Shown here: in pieces, positions 22,118 to 33,557 of the stretch
Numbering within the stretch: the first letter of the stretch is position 1
Layout of the letters: each line of letters starts with the position of its first letter
Assembly (NCBI GenBank): GCA_036435485.1
Contig: CM071595.1
Coordinates: 103,780,580-103,844,579, forward strand
DNA length: 64,000 nt
Direction of reading: 5' to 3'
Origin: Saposhnikovia divaricata
Lineage: Eukaryota > Streptophyta > Magnoliopsida > Apiales > Apiaceae
The notes under the pieces: model-generated
What the model was told of the DNA's origin: nothing
Seen by the model: the letters and a program-made list of their open reading frames with translations, nothing else
Databases searched by the model: none
Translations under genes and position numbers: made by a program

Positions 22118-23360
22118 TATCCCGCTACTCACGTTTTACGCTCTATGGTATCCACACGAACGCTCAAAATCGAAGGATCAGATGTGTAATAGCACAAAGT
22201 CGATTTACTTCTCTCTCTATCTCTCAAGCTCTCAAGCAGCTAGGGTCTTCTAATAAAACTTATAACCTTAAAATCAGTCAATGAGAGTTTATATAGGGAG
22301 AGAAAAATCATAACTTTAATCAAATTAAGAGTTATTATTAGTTCAAAATTCCTATTTATTATATAATTAAGTCTCACTTAATGAATTAACATCTAAATTT
22401 TAGAATTAATAATACTAAATTCAAATTTTATTATTTATTTAATTAATTAAGTCATACTTAATTAATGTTAATTCGAATTATTTTTAATTTAATTTAAATC
22501 CAAATTTAAATTAAATAATCCTTCAAGCATTCTTTGTGTGTGATCCTATAGGTTATTATTACGTTGGCAACGATTTTAAAATCTAATTAAAATCGTAAGC
22601 AATAAACGACATCTAGTAATACATCATTGCTACCCATGTAATAATAATTAATACGGTGATTCAATTAAGCCTTTCGTGAATAATGTACCATGTAATATAA
22701 TCCCTTTAACCTTGATATTATAGATTAAACTCGAGCATGTAATGTGTCATCCTCTTTATAATTTAATCTTGATTTTCTTGAGCGATGAGTAGACTATATA
22801 AATCAAATCAACATTTGAGCATTACCATGCATTTCATAGTCTAACTCAAACAAAAGGTCAACAAATATATCTCCTAAGTATAGGAGGGTTAAATCTCATC
22901 TAGGTCATTCATATTTTTCATACGATTCATAATATACCCAATATTCACTTTTGTCATTACCCGGTCAAAGGTAACTTTTAATGTCATCAAAGTATATTAA
23001 TTCTTGTATAGAAATATAATGACTTCAGGTCTAACGATTATTACATCATTATCATAGTGAGAATACTTATGACACTTATTAACATGTAGAATCCCACGAC
23101 GGATCAATATGATGCCATGTACTCTTACATGCACCTATGTTCTTGACTTTATTATCAATATACCTATAACCAATAAGATGTGGTCATCTGTCAATAAACA
23201 TACTAGTCTTTATGCATTATTATTATCCGTAATTAATAATGCTCGACTTGGGACATTCAGGAATATAAATACTATTTGTATAATCTCATTTCTAAGTCAC
23301 ATACTTAAAGATATAGAGTACGTGTTATATTCTAAGGACATTTATTATTCTAATATTTAT
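22118..23360 (-). repeat. Ty1/copia LTR, central piece
   Basis: On the - strand this is the middle of a copia LTR whose start is at 26980. Recognisable plant copia LTR features are a segment reading AACCTATAGGATCACACACA (near 22540) and a TATA box TATATAAA (22295-22288), then a leader with a CT/GA-rich run. It is bounded on both sides by family A insertions, with TSDs TATCC (22118-22122) and TTTAT (23356-23360). There is no protein-coding gene in it. Confidence 0.65.
22288..22295 (-). promoter_or_regulatory. TATA box of the copia LTR
   Basis: TATATAAA on the - strand, in the context CTCCC-TATATAAA-CTCTC, a typical copia LTR promoter position. Confidence 0.55.
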
Positions 23361-26300
23361 TGTGACGCCCCCAGATCCGGGGTCGGAGATCTAGGCGCTC
23401 ACGGTCCATTTTCCATTAATAACATACCTGTTCTTGCACATAATATAAATAAAACAGCCATCGACCCCACAATAACTCACACCGCACACACACACACAGG
23501 TTAGAGCCTCAGAAACGTCACACATTGATTAAACAGTAATAAAATTATCAGAGTTATTACAGACCGAATTAAATAGTATTTATGCTACTAGCAACACTTC
23601 AATATGAAGCGAAGTTGGCGGCTTGAAAGTTTGTTACGATACACTGCCTTGCACAGGTCATACTGATAAATAAAACGAACTAACAAAAGCTGCCAACCAA
23701 TCCGGCTAATGGGGCCTACCGGTGGAATCTCAACTGCTGGCTCGGGCCTAGTCACCTGCTTTCGAGCAGTCTGTCTGGTTCTTTCCATTTCGCTTAGCTG
23801 TTGTGTTTGTAAATTTGAACACAAGCAAGAGTGAGCAACTATAGCTCAGCAAGAAATATATGTATAAGGTAAGCAATATAACATTTCATATGATTGGCAG
23901 TTATTAAACTTGTTTGTATCAATCATATCTAAAATCATTGTCATAGTTGATAAATTCGGAAGGTGCAACAATATGTGCCCTTGTTTTCAAAATAAACTTG
24001 CAGTTCTAGATACTGCATTGAGTCAACATCTTTCTCATCAAAATAGAACACTATCAGCAACTTGGCACAAAGGCCTGAGAAGCAGTGTCAAAGCATTTTT
24101 CCAAAATGGAGGAATGGGACTTGAAGAAAACACAAAACCTGACAAGGATTGACGATGATCAGTCGCCACATCCAAGTCCAATAATCCGCGGGTCTTCTCT
24201 ACCGGTAGAAGGATAGAAACTACATCCGTAACTATCCCTCGGGTGAAAACTACATCCGTAATCACCCTCGATGAAAACTACATCCGTAATCATCCTTCGG
24301 CAACACCTGGGCCGGAATAATAATTGATGGACCGCCTGGCTCATGGCCGCTTACACATCCCGGGAATCGTTCGTCAACGGTTCCCACACCTGCCAGAGTC
24401 CCTTTTTCTTTTTCTTTTAAAAGTTGATTTTGATTGAAAACAGAGTAATTGAGGTCCGACATCAGTCGACCGATGATTCTTGAAATCATACAAGAAGCAG
24501 AACCTGACCGGGGGTTTTCGAAAACGTTTTGAGTTCGAAAGAGTTCGAGTTTGAAAGTATTAAAATGTATCTTGGATTAACTTTGTCTTTAAATAATGAA
24601 CAATAATTAGTAAATAATATTTTAAGATTTAATATTAATAATTAATAAAATAATTAATCGATAAAATAAACTTTTAATCCAAGATAGGGTTTCGAGTATT
24701 TACGAAGATATGAATATAATATTTGAGTATACGATACTCCCCGAATGACCCTTCGGGTTTTCGCAATCTAGATACGATATAATAATATACCGCTCCCCGG
24801 TCAATAGTATATACGGACCGCTACGACCTCTATTGCTAGAGTCGTTATCCGAAGAAAACATTTCAATCTAAGTTCAAGGGGTACAAGCATATATGTACTT
24901 ATACAATCTCAATTGCATCAATACTTCGATAAACATAGCATTTGATATAATTGAAAACTACAAACACAACAGTGAAAGTCCTTGTATATGGATAAGTTTT
25001 GAAAAGTAAACTTGCCTTGGTTTGGTTGGGGTGGTCGAGCGTGCGGAGTCGAGCGATCTATACATAAGCAATAACCGCTCGTTAGTACCTTAACAATATC
25101 TCTTTAATTACGGGGATTTAGGGGGTACGAAATTAACTTAATGACTTCGTCTTATGACACTCTAACCCCACTATAGGTTCATGTCATCACTCGATTACGC
25201 TCGTCACTTAATCGACTTAATTTAGTTACCACATTCGAATCATAACCATTAACCCTAGAATTTTGCTCCACTAATCGACTTTTTCCCTTGCGCGAAATTT
25301 ACTCTAGAATTTTTATAAAATCCAAAAATTCATATTTTAATCCAATTCTTTTTGGGTGGTCTTCACCACTGCATTTCCTAACTTCTCAAATTTTTCCATG
25401 ATCCCACATATATTTTTAGGGGTTTAAACAATGTTCACAAGGGGGTCACTTAATGCAGTCCGGAATCCAGAAACATAATTCACTCCTCCGGCCATAACTT
25501 AAAATCTATACATCACCTAGCCATGAACCTTACATTTCCAGAAACTAAATTCAATTATCTTTCCAACAATATATGGTAGGACATCAGGGGACAACATTTG
25601 GGGGTTCAAAACAGTGTTACAATACAGGTCAATGCTCCTGGACAAAACTCAGCAAGCACATACTACTTAGATCAACCATTTCTCATAATTCCACAACACA
25701 ACCAACACTTAATACACTTAGTTCATGGTTCATAACACTCATGGAGATATATATATTATCCATAATCATAAAAGTCACAATCTCAACATCAAAACTCAAG
25801 ATCCATGTCATCCAATACTTATACAACCAAGATTAGCTCATATATACATGGATCTACTACCAAACATTATAAATACTACATAACCAAGAGGGTTTGTGAT
25901 TTTTATACCTTCTTGAGCATCTAGGAGCCTTGGATAAGCTTTACACAACTCAACAACACCTTGAATGGTCTCCTACAACCCTTACAATCCAAGATCTAAA
26001 AGAAAATCAAACATGTTTACTATTCACCCAATCTTTAACAATTTATAACTTGAATTTGGGTGGATGAAATGGCTTGAAATTACTAACATACCTTGTCTAG
26101 ATGATGGAGATGGCCTAGGATTTATGTTGTGATTTATGAGTGATGGGAAAGGGGGAAGAAGAATTTTTCTTCTTCTCCTTTCTTCTTGGCCGAGAGCAAA
26201 TAACAAGGGGGGGAAGTGTTTTGGTTTTTTGTGTTTTGTGTTTTGTGTTGTGTGGTTGAATAATTGATAAAGTTATGTTGGGTGTTACATATTAGTGTAA

Positions 26301-26858
26301 GTATATGCAAGTACTAGCAAGGCATGGGCATGTGTACTACTTGTCTCCCTTTTTGAAAAAGCAAGTAACTAGTTACTATTCCTCTTCCAAATTGCTAACT
26401 AGTTTGCTTGATTTCTAACCACTTGGTTGCATGGGACTTGCATGCAATACTACTCCTTGTATCATTATTCTTCCACCAATGCTTGTCATTTAATCTTTAA
26501 TTCGTATCGTATCTTAATTAATCTCTCGTAATAATATTTTGTCGCGTAGAGATTTCCCCTATAATTTCTTAAGTACTAATTGTGTAAATTCCTCGAATGT
26601 CCATAATTCCTCGTCATAATTCTTAATAAATCTTACAATACTCTAATCATTCTTAAATCCCAAGTTTTATAAATCTTACTAACAATAAGACTCCTGCCTT
26701 CACAATCTCCCTTTTTATCTTACATAATAAATGCCACAACGCAGTTTCTCAGACAATCAATTCTATTAATCAACAGGGATGACTAGAAAGGTTCTATATT
26801 GACAATGCCACAAGATATTAAATAAAAGGAAATATTATCAAAAGTTAGGGTTCTTGCA
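23361..26858 (-). mobile_element. Solo LTR of family A
   Basis: 3498 bp, homologous over its whole length to the element A LTRs but visibly more diverged. It begins TGCAAGAACC and ends GGGGGCGTCACA in element orientation. The perfect TSD TTTAT (23356-23360 and 26859-26863) shows it arose by recombination between the two LTRs of one insertion. It contains the three-unit repeat (24216-24299), the H3-like ORF (23788-23588) and no other gene. Confidence 0.93.
23588..23788 (-). CDS. Small LTR ORF with histone-H3-tail-like N-terminus, copy 3
   Basis: 66 codons, starts MERTRQTARKQVTRPEP. Compared with copies 1 and 2 it has roughly ten residue changes but no indel or stop apart from a slightly shorter C-terminus. 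The H3-like QTARK motif is kept, and Thr replaces Pro at position 4, as in H3. Confidence 0.35.
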   Translation of the reverse strand: MERTRQTARKQVTRPEPAVEIPPVGPISRIGWQLLLVRFIYQYDLCKAVYRNKLSSRQLRFILKCC

Positions 26859-26980
26859 TTTATATCACAGTAAATAAAGACATAAAAAATATTGAAGAAT
26901 AATCGATAGAACATAATCATTAATAATAAAAAAAAAGTCTTTCCCTAAAACATAATAATATAGTCTCCAGGGCACTAACA
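26859..26980 (-). repeat. Ty1/copia LTR, proximal piece (LTR start)
   Basis: On the - strand the LTR starts TGTTAGTGCCCTGGAGAC at 26980, which resembles the Angela-type copia LTR start. It is cut from the rest of the LTR by the family A solo LTR. The DNA right of 26980 is the older target (starts CTATC). Confidence 0.6.
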
Positions 26981-27785
26981 CTATCACTTGTTACATTGAG
27001 ACTTTATCCAAGTGGCTCCTGGAAACCTCAATATGGAGATTCACTGAATTTTGGGATCAAATCTCATCAATCTATATCTACATCTTCTCACAGATTCAAG
27101 ATCTATCTAAATGCAAATGGATTGACAATACCTTCCAGAATCATTTTGGTGGAAAGACGGAACAAAGAAAATTTTTTCTTCTAAAGTACTTGGTAATGGT
27201 TTTGCCGTTTTACTTTACTCCTATTTTGAATGATTATGAGATTGTTATTAGTGCTAATGTGTTTGATTCCAATTCTAGATCTAAAACATGTATATTGGTG
27301 TTGATTTTGTTGTTATTGATGTTGAATGACGAGTGTGAGTTAAACGATGTCCTTCATTTGAGTGAAGTTAAGCTTTTATTGCGATTTGATGAAATCAAAA
27401 AGGGACTGTTAAAGAAGTTGTATTGTGTTATGTATCCTGTTGGACTAGTACATGCTATACTACGATCCCAAATTTTTGAATTTGACTTTATTGAGAATTT
27501 AATGAATGATATTACGATGGGTTCTTTGATTCTGCTCATTGTTGTGTCTTTTCTGAACCTCCCTGTTGAGAATTGGTTACTGCAAGTAGTGAGTTAGGTC
27601 GAACCGTGCCTCATGATTTTCAAGTATGCTTAAAATTTTGACCAACTTTTGCACTTTCGTCTAGCTTTTGTTATGAACTATGAGATAATGAATGAATAGG
27701 AAGATGGAATTGTAGGAGTTGGTTTGAATGTGGGTCATGAGACTGATTATAGTGAATTTGCAAGGGGGTACAAAGGAGTTGTGAT
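26981..27785 (+). pseudogene. Unidentified decayed reading frame, left part
   Basis: A single frame (that of 27190) runs from the copia LTR boundary to the hAT-like boundary at about 27785, interrupted only by TAG 27595-27597, TAA 27631-27633 and TAG 27697-27699. All three are explicable as glutamine codons changed by C to T. Encoded segments read like real protein (KWLLETSIWRFTEFWDQI, VMYPVGLVHAILRSQ, VGLNVGHETDYSEF). I recognise no family. The N-terminus is removed by the copia LTR, and the C-terminal part resumes near 33558. It could be a host gene remnant or a transposon ORF. Confidence 0.45.
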
Positions 27786-28010
27786 TAGGGATGGGCATCA
27801 GGGTACTTCGGGGCAGGGGAGTGTTATCCCCGCCCTCGATTCCAGGATTCAAACCCGATCCCTGTCCCTGGACCGATCCCCATCGGGGACTATTTTTCAT
27901 TCCCCGTTCCTGGCCCAAACGGGTAACGGGGATCTCCGTGGGAAATCGGACAATTTTATTTTAAACAATAAATAATATAAAATAATTGTAAACACTAATT
28001 AGTGAAGTTT

Positions 28011-28033
28011 CACTACACCATAAAAGGCCTACG
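28011..28033 (+). repeat. CACTA left terminal inverted repeat
   Basis: CACTACACCATAAAAGG and six further bases, perfect inverse of 33075-33097. Confidence 0.95.
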
Positions 28034-28590
28034 ACCACATTTAGAGTCTATGTTGCCTTTGGATATGTTGCCTTTGCCATGCATGTTTTTGGCTATTACA
28101 ACATTATCATTTTCATGTTACCTTAGGTAGCAAAAATATGTTGGCATAGAATAAAAGTGTTTGCATGTTAGCGTAGGTATGAAATTATGTTGCCATAATT
28201 TTGCAATGAACAAAATTTTATATTTTCTACTAAAAATAAAAATTTTAACCTTTTTTTTACATGAAAATTAATTTACTTTGATAAAAATAATCAAGAAGTT
28301 TTTATAAAAATTAAGAATATTCTAGTAAAAGTGATTATTTCATTAAAAATGTTAAAACATTTTAAGGTGAATAATTTTATTTTTATGTTCATTAAATATT
28401 ATTAAATAAAATTTTTAAAATGATTTTTTTTAAATATATTTTAGTATATCATTAAAATAAAATATTTTCATATATCACTGAAAATATTTGAATATTTTAT
28501 TTCAAATTATATAAAAAGAATAAATAAAGAAAAATTAAATTGTTTTTTAAACAAATAAAAGAATGAAAAGTTAATTTGTTTTTTCCTTCT
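28034..28590. other. CACTA left subterminal region
   Basis: No gene. The first 170 bp hold repeated ATGTTGCC/TGTTGGCAT-type motifs matching inverted motifs at 32640-33050. The rest is very A/T-rich. Confidence 0.6.
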
Positions 28591-29138
28591 GTTCTAACAA
28601 GCAAACCATGAAAATTTGGGTGAGAGCGGCAAAAAGCCCGCCCGCTCTTTTGACTAGTAAAGAGACCGTCCGCTCTTTTCACTTTCCATTTTTTTCATAG
28701 CTACCCCTCTCTCGGTCTCCCCTCTCTCTCCCTGCTAAACTTTCAGCTGCTTTGCTGCTTGCATACATACACACATATTTACACTCTCCCCTCTCCTCTC
28801 TCCCCCCTCTCTCTCACACATTCTCTACACTCTATATATGCAAATCTCTTTCTACTTCAATGGTTCAATTTGGGTTCAATCGATTTAATTTCTAATTTTA
28901 GTTTAGTATTTGTTTCCACTAATTTGGGCCTTTTTTATGTCTCAGGGTTGTTTTCGAATTAGGACTTCAATCAAATCGGATCAATTTGGGGCTTCATTCG
29001 GGTCGGGTCAATTTGGGGTTTGAATCAGGTTCAATTTAGGGCTTTGTGTTTAAGGTTTCCCTCCTTTCAATTTTTCGTATCGGAAGTAGACTGTAATTGT
29101 GTATACATCTTTTTTTTTGTTTAGCATATATTGTACAA
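28591..29138 (+). other. Probable captured 5' flank and leader of the epimerase gene
   Basis: A C/T-rich tract (28690-28830) with a CTATATATGC motif near 28830 is followed by T-rich leader-like sequence directly ahead of the epimerase ATG at 29139. The composition differs from the AT-rich CACTA subterminal DNA, which suggests the promoter and 5' UTR were captured along with the exons. Confidence 0.45.
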
Positions 29139-29154
29139 ATGCAAACTCTGAATA

Positions 29155-29621
29155 GATCAAGAACACAGTCGAGGGCTAATCGATCTCTGCCTTTAGGAGG
29201 TAAATACATTTTTTGGTTAACAATGAGTCAAGATGATTGAGTTTATATCTATTAGGATTGTTAGGTGTACAAATTTGTTATTGTTTTCGGAAATTATTTT
29301 GCTTATTTCTTTTTTTAGGCATGGACTTTGCGGAACCAAAGAAGAAGAATAATTTTGTAGGAAGGATTCTTTTAACAGCAGCTCATCGATCAAGAACACA
29401 GTCGAGGGCTAATCGATCTCTGCCTTTAGGAGGTAAATGCATTTTTTGGTTAACAATGAGTCAAGATGATTAAGTTTATATCTATTAGGATTGTTAGGTG
29501 TACAAATTTGTTATTGTTTTCGGAAATGATTTTGCTTATTTCTTTTTTTAGGCATGGACTTTGCAGAACCAAAGAAGAAGAATAATTTTGTAGGAAAGAT
29601 TCTTTTAACAGCAGCTCATCG
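29155..29621 (+). repeat. 233-bp tandem duplication of epimerase exons 1-2
   Basis: 29155-29387 and 29388-29621 are near-identical copies, each holding the end of exon 1, the intron and the start of exon 2. The differences seen are a few substitutions (for example GCGGAACC against GCAGAACC). Confidence 0.9.
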
Positions 29622-30717
29622 TTCATTGTTCAATGCGAATTCCTTATTTGTTAAATTTCCAATGAGTTAAAAGTCTTGTAGTGTTCTCTCATATTGTGTA
29701 GCTACAGTAAATAGGCACTTAGTTGGAGATTACACTTTTGTTTATATCATCTCATGATCATTCATCTTAAAAGAACTTATACTTTTTGTATGAGTTTCTA
29801 GTTTAACAAAGTGGTGGAAACATATTTTAGGCAAGTTGAACACGCTTTAAATAATACTTGTGTGGAAGTTCAAAAATTTTTCGGATTTTCTGTTTGTTAA
29901 TATTTAGTTGGTTATTCTGATATAGAAGAGGTGATGTTTAATTATAGTGCAGAATGTAGACTGGGACTTATATATAACTAGCAGTTGCTTTTATATTTAT
30001 TTCCATCTGTCCCCTCCATGTGGCATTGCTTTATTAATATGAATCTTAACATTGTACTTAGGGTACTGTCTCTCTGCAAAGAACTGTACTTAAAAACAAA
30101 ATATGATTGTCTTGAGTATCTTTGTCTTGAAATATATGTAATGTTATTTGATATTTTATTTATTTTTTCTATCGTCAATGGCTTTTGACTTGCTTTGTTT
30201 CTTGTCCCCTTTGTACCCCTCCAAATTTCTCTCACCATGAAGAAGCGATTACACATGTTTTAGTAACAGAAGGGGCTGGCTATATTGGTTCTCATGCTGC
30301 ATTACGGCTTTTGAAAGATTCATATCGTGTAACTATCGTGGTATGGTCTATTCTATCTTTAGACCAACTTTTCATGAGAATTTTCTGTTTGTAATAGAAA
30401 TTATCATTTCTTTCCTTCAGGACAATCTCTCTAGAGGAAATCTGGGTGCCATCAAAGTTCTACAAGAGCTATTTTCCGAACCTGGAAGGCTTTAATTTAT
30501 CTATGCTGATTTGGGGAATGCAAAAGCTGTATCCTGAACATTACAGATATTGACAATATACTAATTTCCTCCATTTAATTGCTTAAACACGAGCTGTATT
30601 TCTTGTTTCCTTGATCGATATGTTAGGTAAACAGAATATTTTCAAAAAATGCATTGATGTTGTGACGCACTTTGCGGCTGTTGCATATGTTGGAGAGAGT
30701 ACCCTTGATCCTCTTAA

Positions 30718-31396
30718 GTAACTATTTTATTCATGTTAAAGTGTTTTTACATGCATGTGCACACATATAATTAAGAAGACACATCTCTGCTATCAAAGAA
30801 CTTCATTTAAGTATGTTCACTTTGTTTGCACTCCCTTTCAGCATACGATGAAGAAGACCTAGACACAGTCAAGCTGTTACATTTTCTTATCATTTTGTTT
30901 TTAACCTTTTAATCTTAATCAATCAAAATTCAAAATATATGAGAATCAAAAAGTGACCTAGCAATGACATGATGACAAAGGTGCTCTATTTAGAGTTTGA
31001 TTCTCACCTCTCTAAAGTCAACTACCAGAAATTATAAATTTTTTTTGTTATGTAAAAATATCTAAATTCTTAAACCATGTAAAGTAATTGAAGTCTACAA
31101 GGAAGTAGGAACAGTATTTACAATCTCTAAGCTCAACCGAATGGACTCAATTTGACTGTAAAAGTATCCAAAATAGATTCTATATTTAAGACATTTCATA
31201 GTATCTAGTGCATTTTTTTCTTTTTTAATTTATTCATTATTATAACAACCTTTTATGCTCCGCATATTACAACATTATGGTTTATTTATGAAACCATTTA
31301 AAGTTCTGATATGGTGACTTGGTGCGCACTGTGCAACATCCTACATATTTGGAGCTGTATGACTAAACAAACTTGATTGTTCTGTTGCATTTGCAG
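30718..31396 (+). other. Intron-like or deleted part of the captured epimerase
   Basis: AT-rich sequence between two recognisable epimerase exons. The exons expected here are absent, so the original introns and exons were probably deleted or replaced. The acceptor TTTGCAG precedes the next exon. Confidence 0.45.
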
Positions 31397-31616
31397 ATTC
31401 CAATCAATCCATATGGAAAGCCAAAAAGATGGCAGAATATATCATTTTGGATTTCCATAAGAACTCGAACATGGATGTCATGATCTTAAGGTAAAAGATA
31501 TCATTTCTACCTCTATATGACAGTTAAAAGCTGATAAGTTAAAGTTTATAACTAATATGACTTATTTCAGTAATCATCTTGAGACCCGCTATTAAAACTA
31601 ACTCCTTGTTAAATAG

Positions 31617-32220
31617 GTGAAGAGAATCTACATTCCGTTGCCAGATGAAAAAGTTCGAAGAATTCTTTTGAAGCACAAGCTTAAAGACCCGACATTTTCC
31701 TTGCCAGGTAAGTTGTTCTACATGTCTTTAGCATATTAGATACACAAGGTGTTTTTCTAAGTTTCTGTTTGGACTTGAGAGAAACATATACGTCTATGCG
31801 ACCTGTACTACATAGGTTATTCAGTTTTTCTTGTGCTAAAGTTTTTTACAGTTATTCGTTTAGTGTGACAACAAAGTTTTTCGTTCAGATCTATTTACTA
31901 TACTTAAGGTGTCATAATCCTTCTTGTTTCTGCATTAGGCAGAGACCTACAGAGACTTGCAAAAGAGATAGAAGGTAAAATGACTTTGACTTATTTGGTC
32001 TTTTAGATGCAACTATAAATAAAGGACATGCTTTGTTGATTCTTTACCAATTATATAATAAAATTAAGCAAACCACATGGAATTCATGATGATGTACACC
32101 AATAGTACAATTTTGTTTAGATAGATGTGTTTCATGTACATTATATTGGTCGTCGTGCTTATTGTTGTAGGATATTCTGGAAGTGATTTGGATGCCGTAT
32201 GCAAGGATGCTGCGATCATA
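31617..32220 (+). pseudogene. Captured spastin-like AAA ATPase gene fragment
   Basis: Three exons with GT-AG introns: 31617-31707 (VKRIYIPLPDEKVRRILLKH), 31939-31974 (GRDLQRLAKEIEG across the junctions) and 32171 onward (GYSGSDLDAVCKDAA). Together they cover the end of the AAA core and the start of the C-terminal helical domain of a meiotic-clade (spastin/katanin-like) AAA protein, where GYSGSDL is the family motif. Walker A and B are absent. Similarity stops near 32215 and the frame then runs in unrelated sequence to a TAA near 32300. Only about 130 bp separate it from the epimerase fragment on the same strand, so a chimeric transcript is possible. Confidence 0.8.
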
Positions 32221-32300
32221 GTTGATCTTGGGGTGCTTTGTACGACCATCTCGAGTGACCATGAAGATGGTACTCCAGTGACTAGTGGCACCAGCTCTTA

Positions 32301-33074
32301 ATTTGCTGTTTATGTCTTTGTGATTGTTTGGGGAGCTATGTTTATGTTTTAGACCGTCTTTTGCTGTTATGTTAGTTTTATTATGTACTTAGTAAGATTA
32401 TGTACTTATGGTGTACCAGCTCTTATGTCTTTTGCTTATGGCACCAACTCTTATGTTTTTGCTTTGAATTTGGATTGTAGTTTATGTACTTATGGCACCA
32501 GATGTTATTTATTGAATCTGGTATGTACTTATTGCACCATCTGTTATGTATTGAATCTGGTATGGATAATTATGGTTATAAAGTTGGTTGTGGTTATTTG
32601 GTTATCTAGGGAATGCATATTTTCATATTTATGATTTTTTGTTGGAAATAGAAAAGTGTTGCCATTGATGTATAAAGTGTTGGCAAAAAGGAAAATTAAT
32701 GTGAAGAAATGTTTCTAGAAAATGTTGCTATAGGCAAAATTTTGTGTTGGCATTAAAGTGGACCCCGCAGTGGGCTCAAAAGTGGGTCCTACAGTGGGTC
32801 CCAAAAGTGGGCTCCACTGGTGGGACCCACTATTTTTTTAAAAAATGTTTAGCACAAAAGCAACATAATATTAGGTTGCTAAAGACTAATAATAATGTTG
32901 CTATAACAAGTCTATGCCAACATTAAAATTGATGTTGCCATAGAGAATAAGAATGTTGCCATTGACCCCAAAGGCAACGGCAAAAATAGCAACATCAGCA
33001 AAATGTTGCCTTTGGGGTTTTTTGGGCCTACAGCAACATATTTTGGGCCTACAACAACACTTTTTGGGCGTTGC
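32301..33074. other. CACTA right subterminal region
   Basis: No gene. 32380-32570 has degenerate repeats around TTATGTACTTATGGCACCA. 32640-33070 has many GTTGCC/GGCAAC-type motifs, and GTGGGTCC-type repeats at 32760-32830. Confidence 0.6.
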
Positions 33075-33097
33075 CGTAGGCCTTTTATGGTGTAGTG
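33075..33097 (-). repeat. CACTA right terminal inverted repeat
   Basis: Ends TTTTATGGTGTAGTG, perfect inverse of 28011-28033. Confidence 0.95.
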
Positions 33098-33557
33098 TTT
33101 GAAATAGTTTTTTCTTGTGATATATATGAAAATTATCAACTATAACTAGATTAAATGTTAAGTTACAACGTCTTTTCATCACCAGTCTAATAAGAAATAC
33201 ATCTTTAGCTTCACATGCATATATGTTAACTCTTACAATTTTATTTTGAAATATAAAAATTACCCGCTTTCAGTAGCTCATATGCACTAAATTAAGATAA
33301 AAAAAATTATTTTAAATAATATGAAAATGTAGTTATTGAACAATTGGAAATACAAGCATGTAAGATCAAAGAATCATTTTTTTTCCAATATAAAGTATTG
33401 GAAATTCGTATATATTAATATATGATTATTAATATATAGAATATGTATTATAGTGTGGTAAAATCTAGTCGGGGACTGAGAATTATGACGGATAGAGAAA
33501 ATCGGGATGGGGATCGGAAATCGGCCCCGGGAGAAATAGAATCCCGACCCCGGTCCA

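Larger units (their letters stand above)
29139..31490 (+). pseudogene. Captured UDP-arabinose 4-epimerase (MUR4/UXE-type) gene fragment
   Basis: The parent enzyme interconverts UDP-xylose and UDP-arabinose in the Golgi. Exon 1 (29139-29199) encodes MQTLNRSRTQSRANRSLPLG. Exon 2 (from 29319) encodes MDFAEPKKKNNFVGRILLTA, just before the expected membrane anchor. The NAD-binding exon (ends 30340) has VLVTEGAGYIGSHAALRLL, where the first Gly of the motif is Glu. The next exon (30421-30528) has DNLSRGNLGAIKVLQELF and a TAA at 30493-30495. Exon 30627-30717 (NRIFSKNA, then FAAVAYVGESTLDPL) and exon 31397-31490 (INPYGK) each carry a one-base deletion. GT-AG introns are retained, so capture was of genomic DNA. 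An exon holding the catalytic YSSTCATYG region is missing. It is a pseudogene. Confidence 0.88.
28011..33097 (+). mobile_element. Pack-CACTA transposon carrying two gene fragments
   Basis: Terminal inverted repeats of 23 bp match perfectly (start CACTACACCATAAAAGG; the reverse complement of the right end is identical). The 3-bp TSD is TTT (28008-28010 and 33098-33100). Subterminal regions carry repeated GTTGCC and GGCAAC motifs, as expected for transposase-binding sites of En/Spm elements. There is no transposase gene, so it is non-autonomous. The interior carries spliced fragments of a UDP-arabinose 4-epimerase gene and a spastin-like AAA ATPase gene, both on the + strand. Confidence 0.92.
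27786..33557. mobile_element. hAT-like non-autonomous element, split by a CACTA transposon
   Basis: The left end TAGGGATGGGCATCAGGG and GC-rich subterminal sequence (CCCGATCCC, GATCCCCATCGGGG) are matched on the right by inverted GC-rich sequence (CGGGATGGGGATCGG near 33505). Such ends are typical of plant hAT-type MITEs. The right terminal repeat is eroded. The flanks GTTGTGAT and GTTGCTGAT may be a degraded 8-bp TSD. Without the CACTA insert it would be about 690 bp. Confidence 0.4.
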
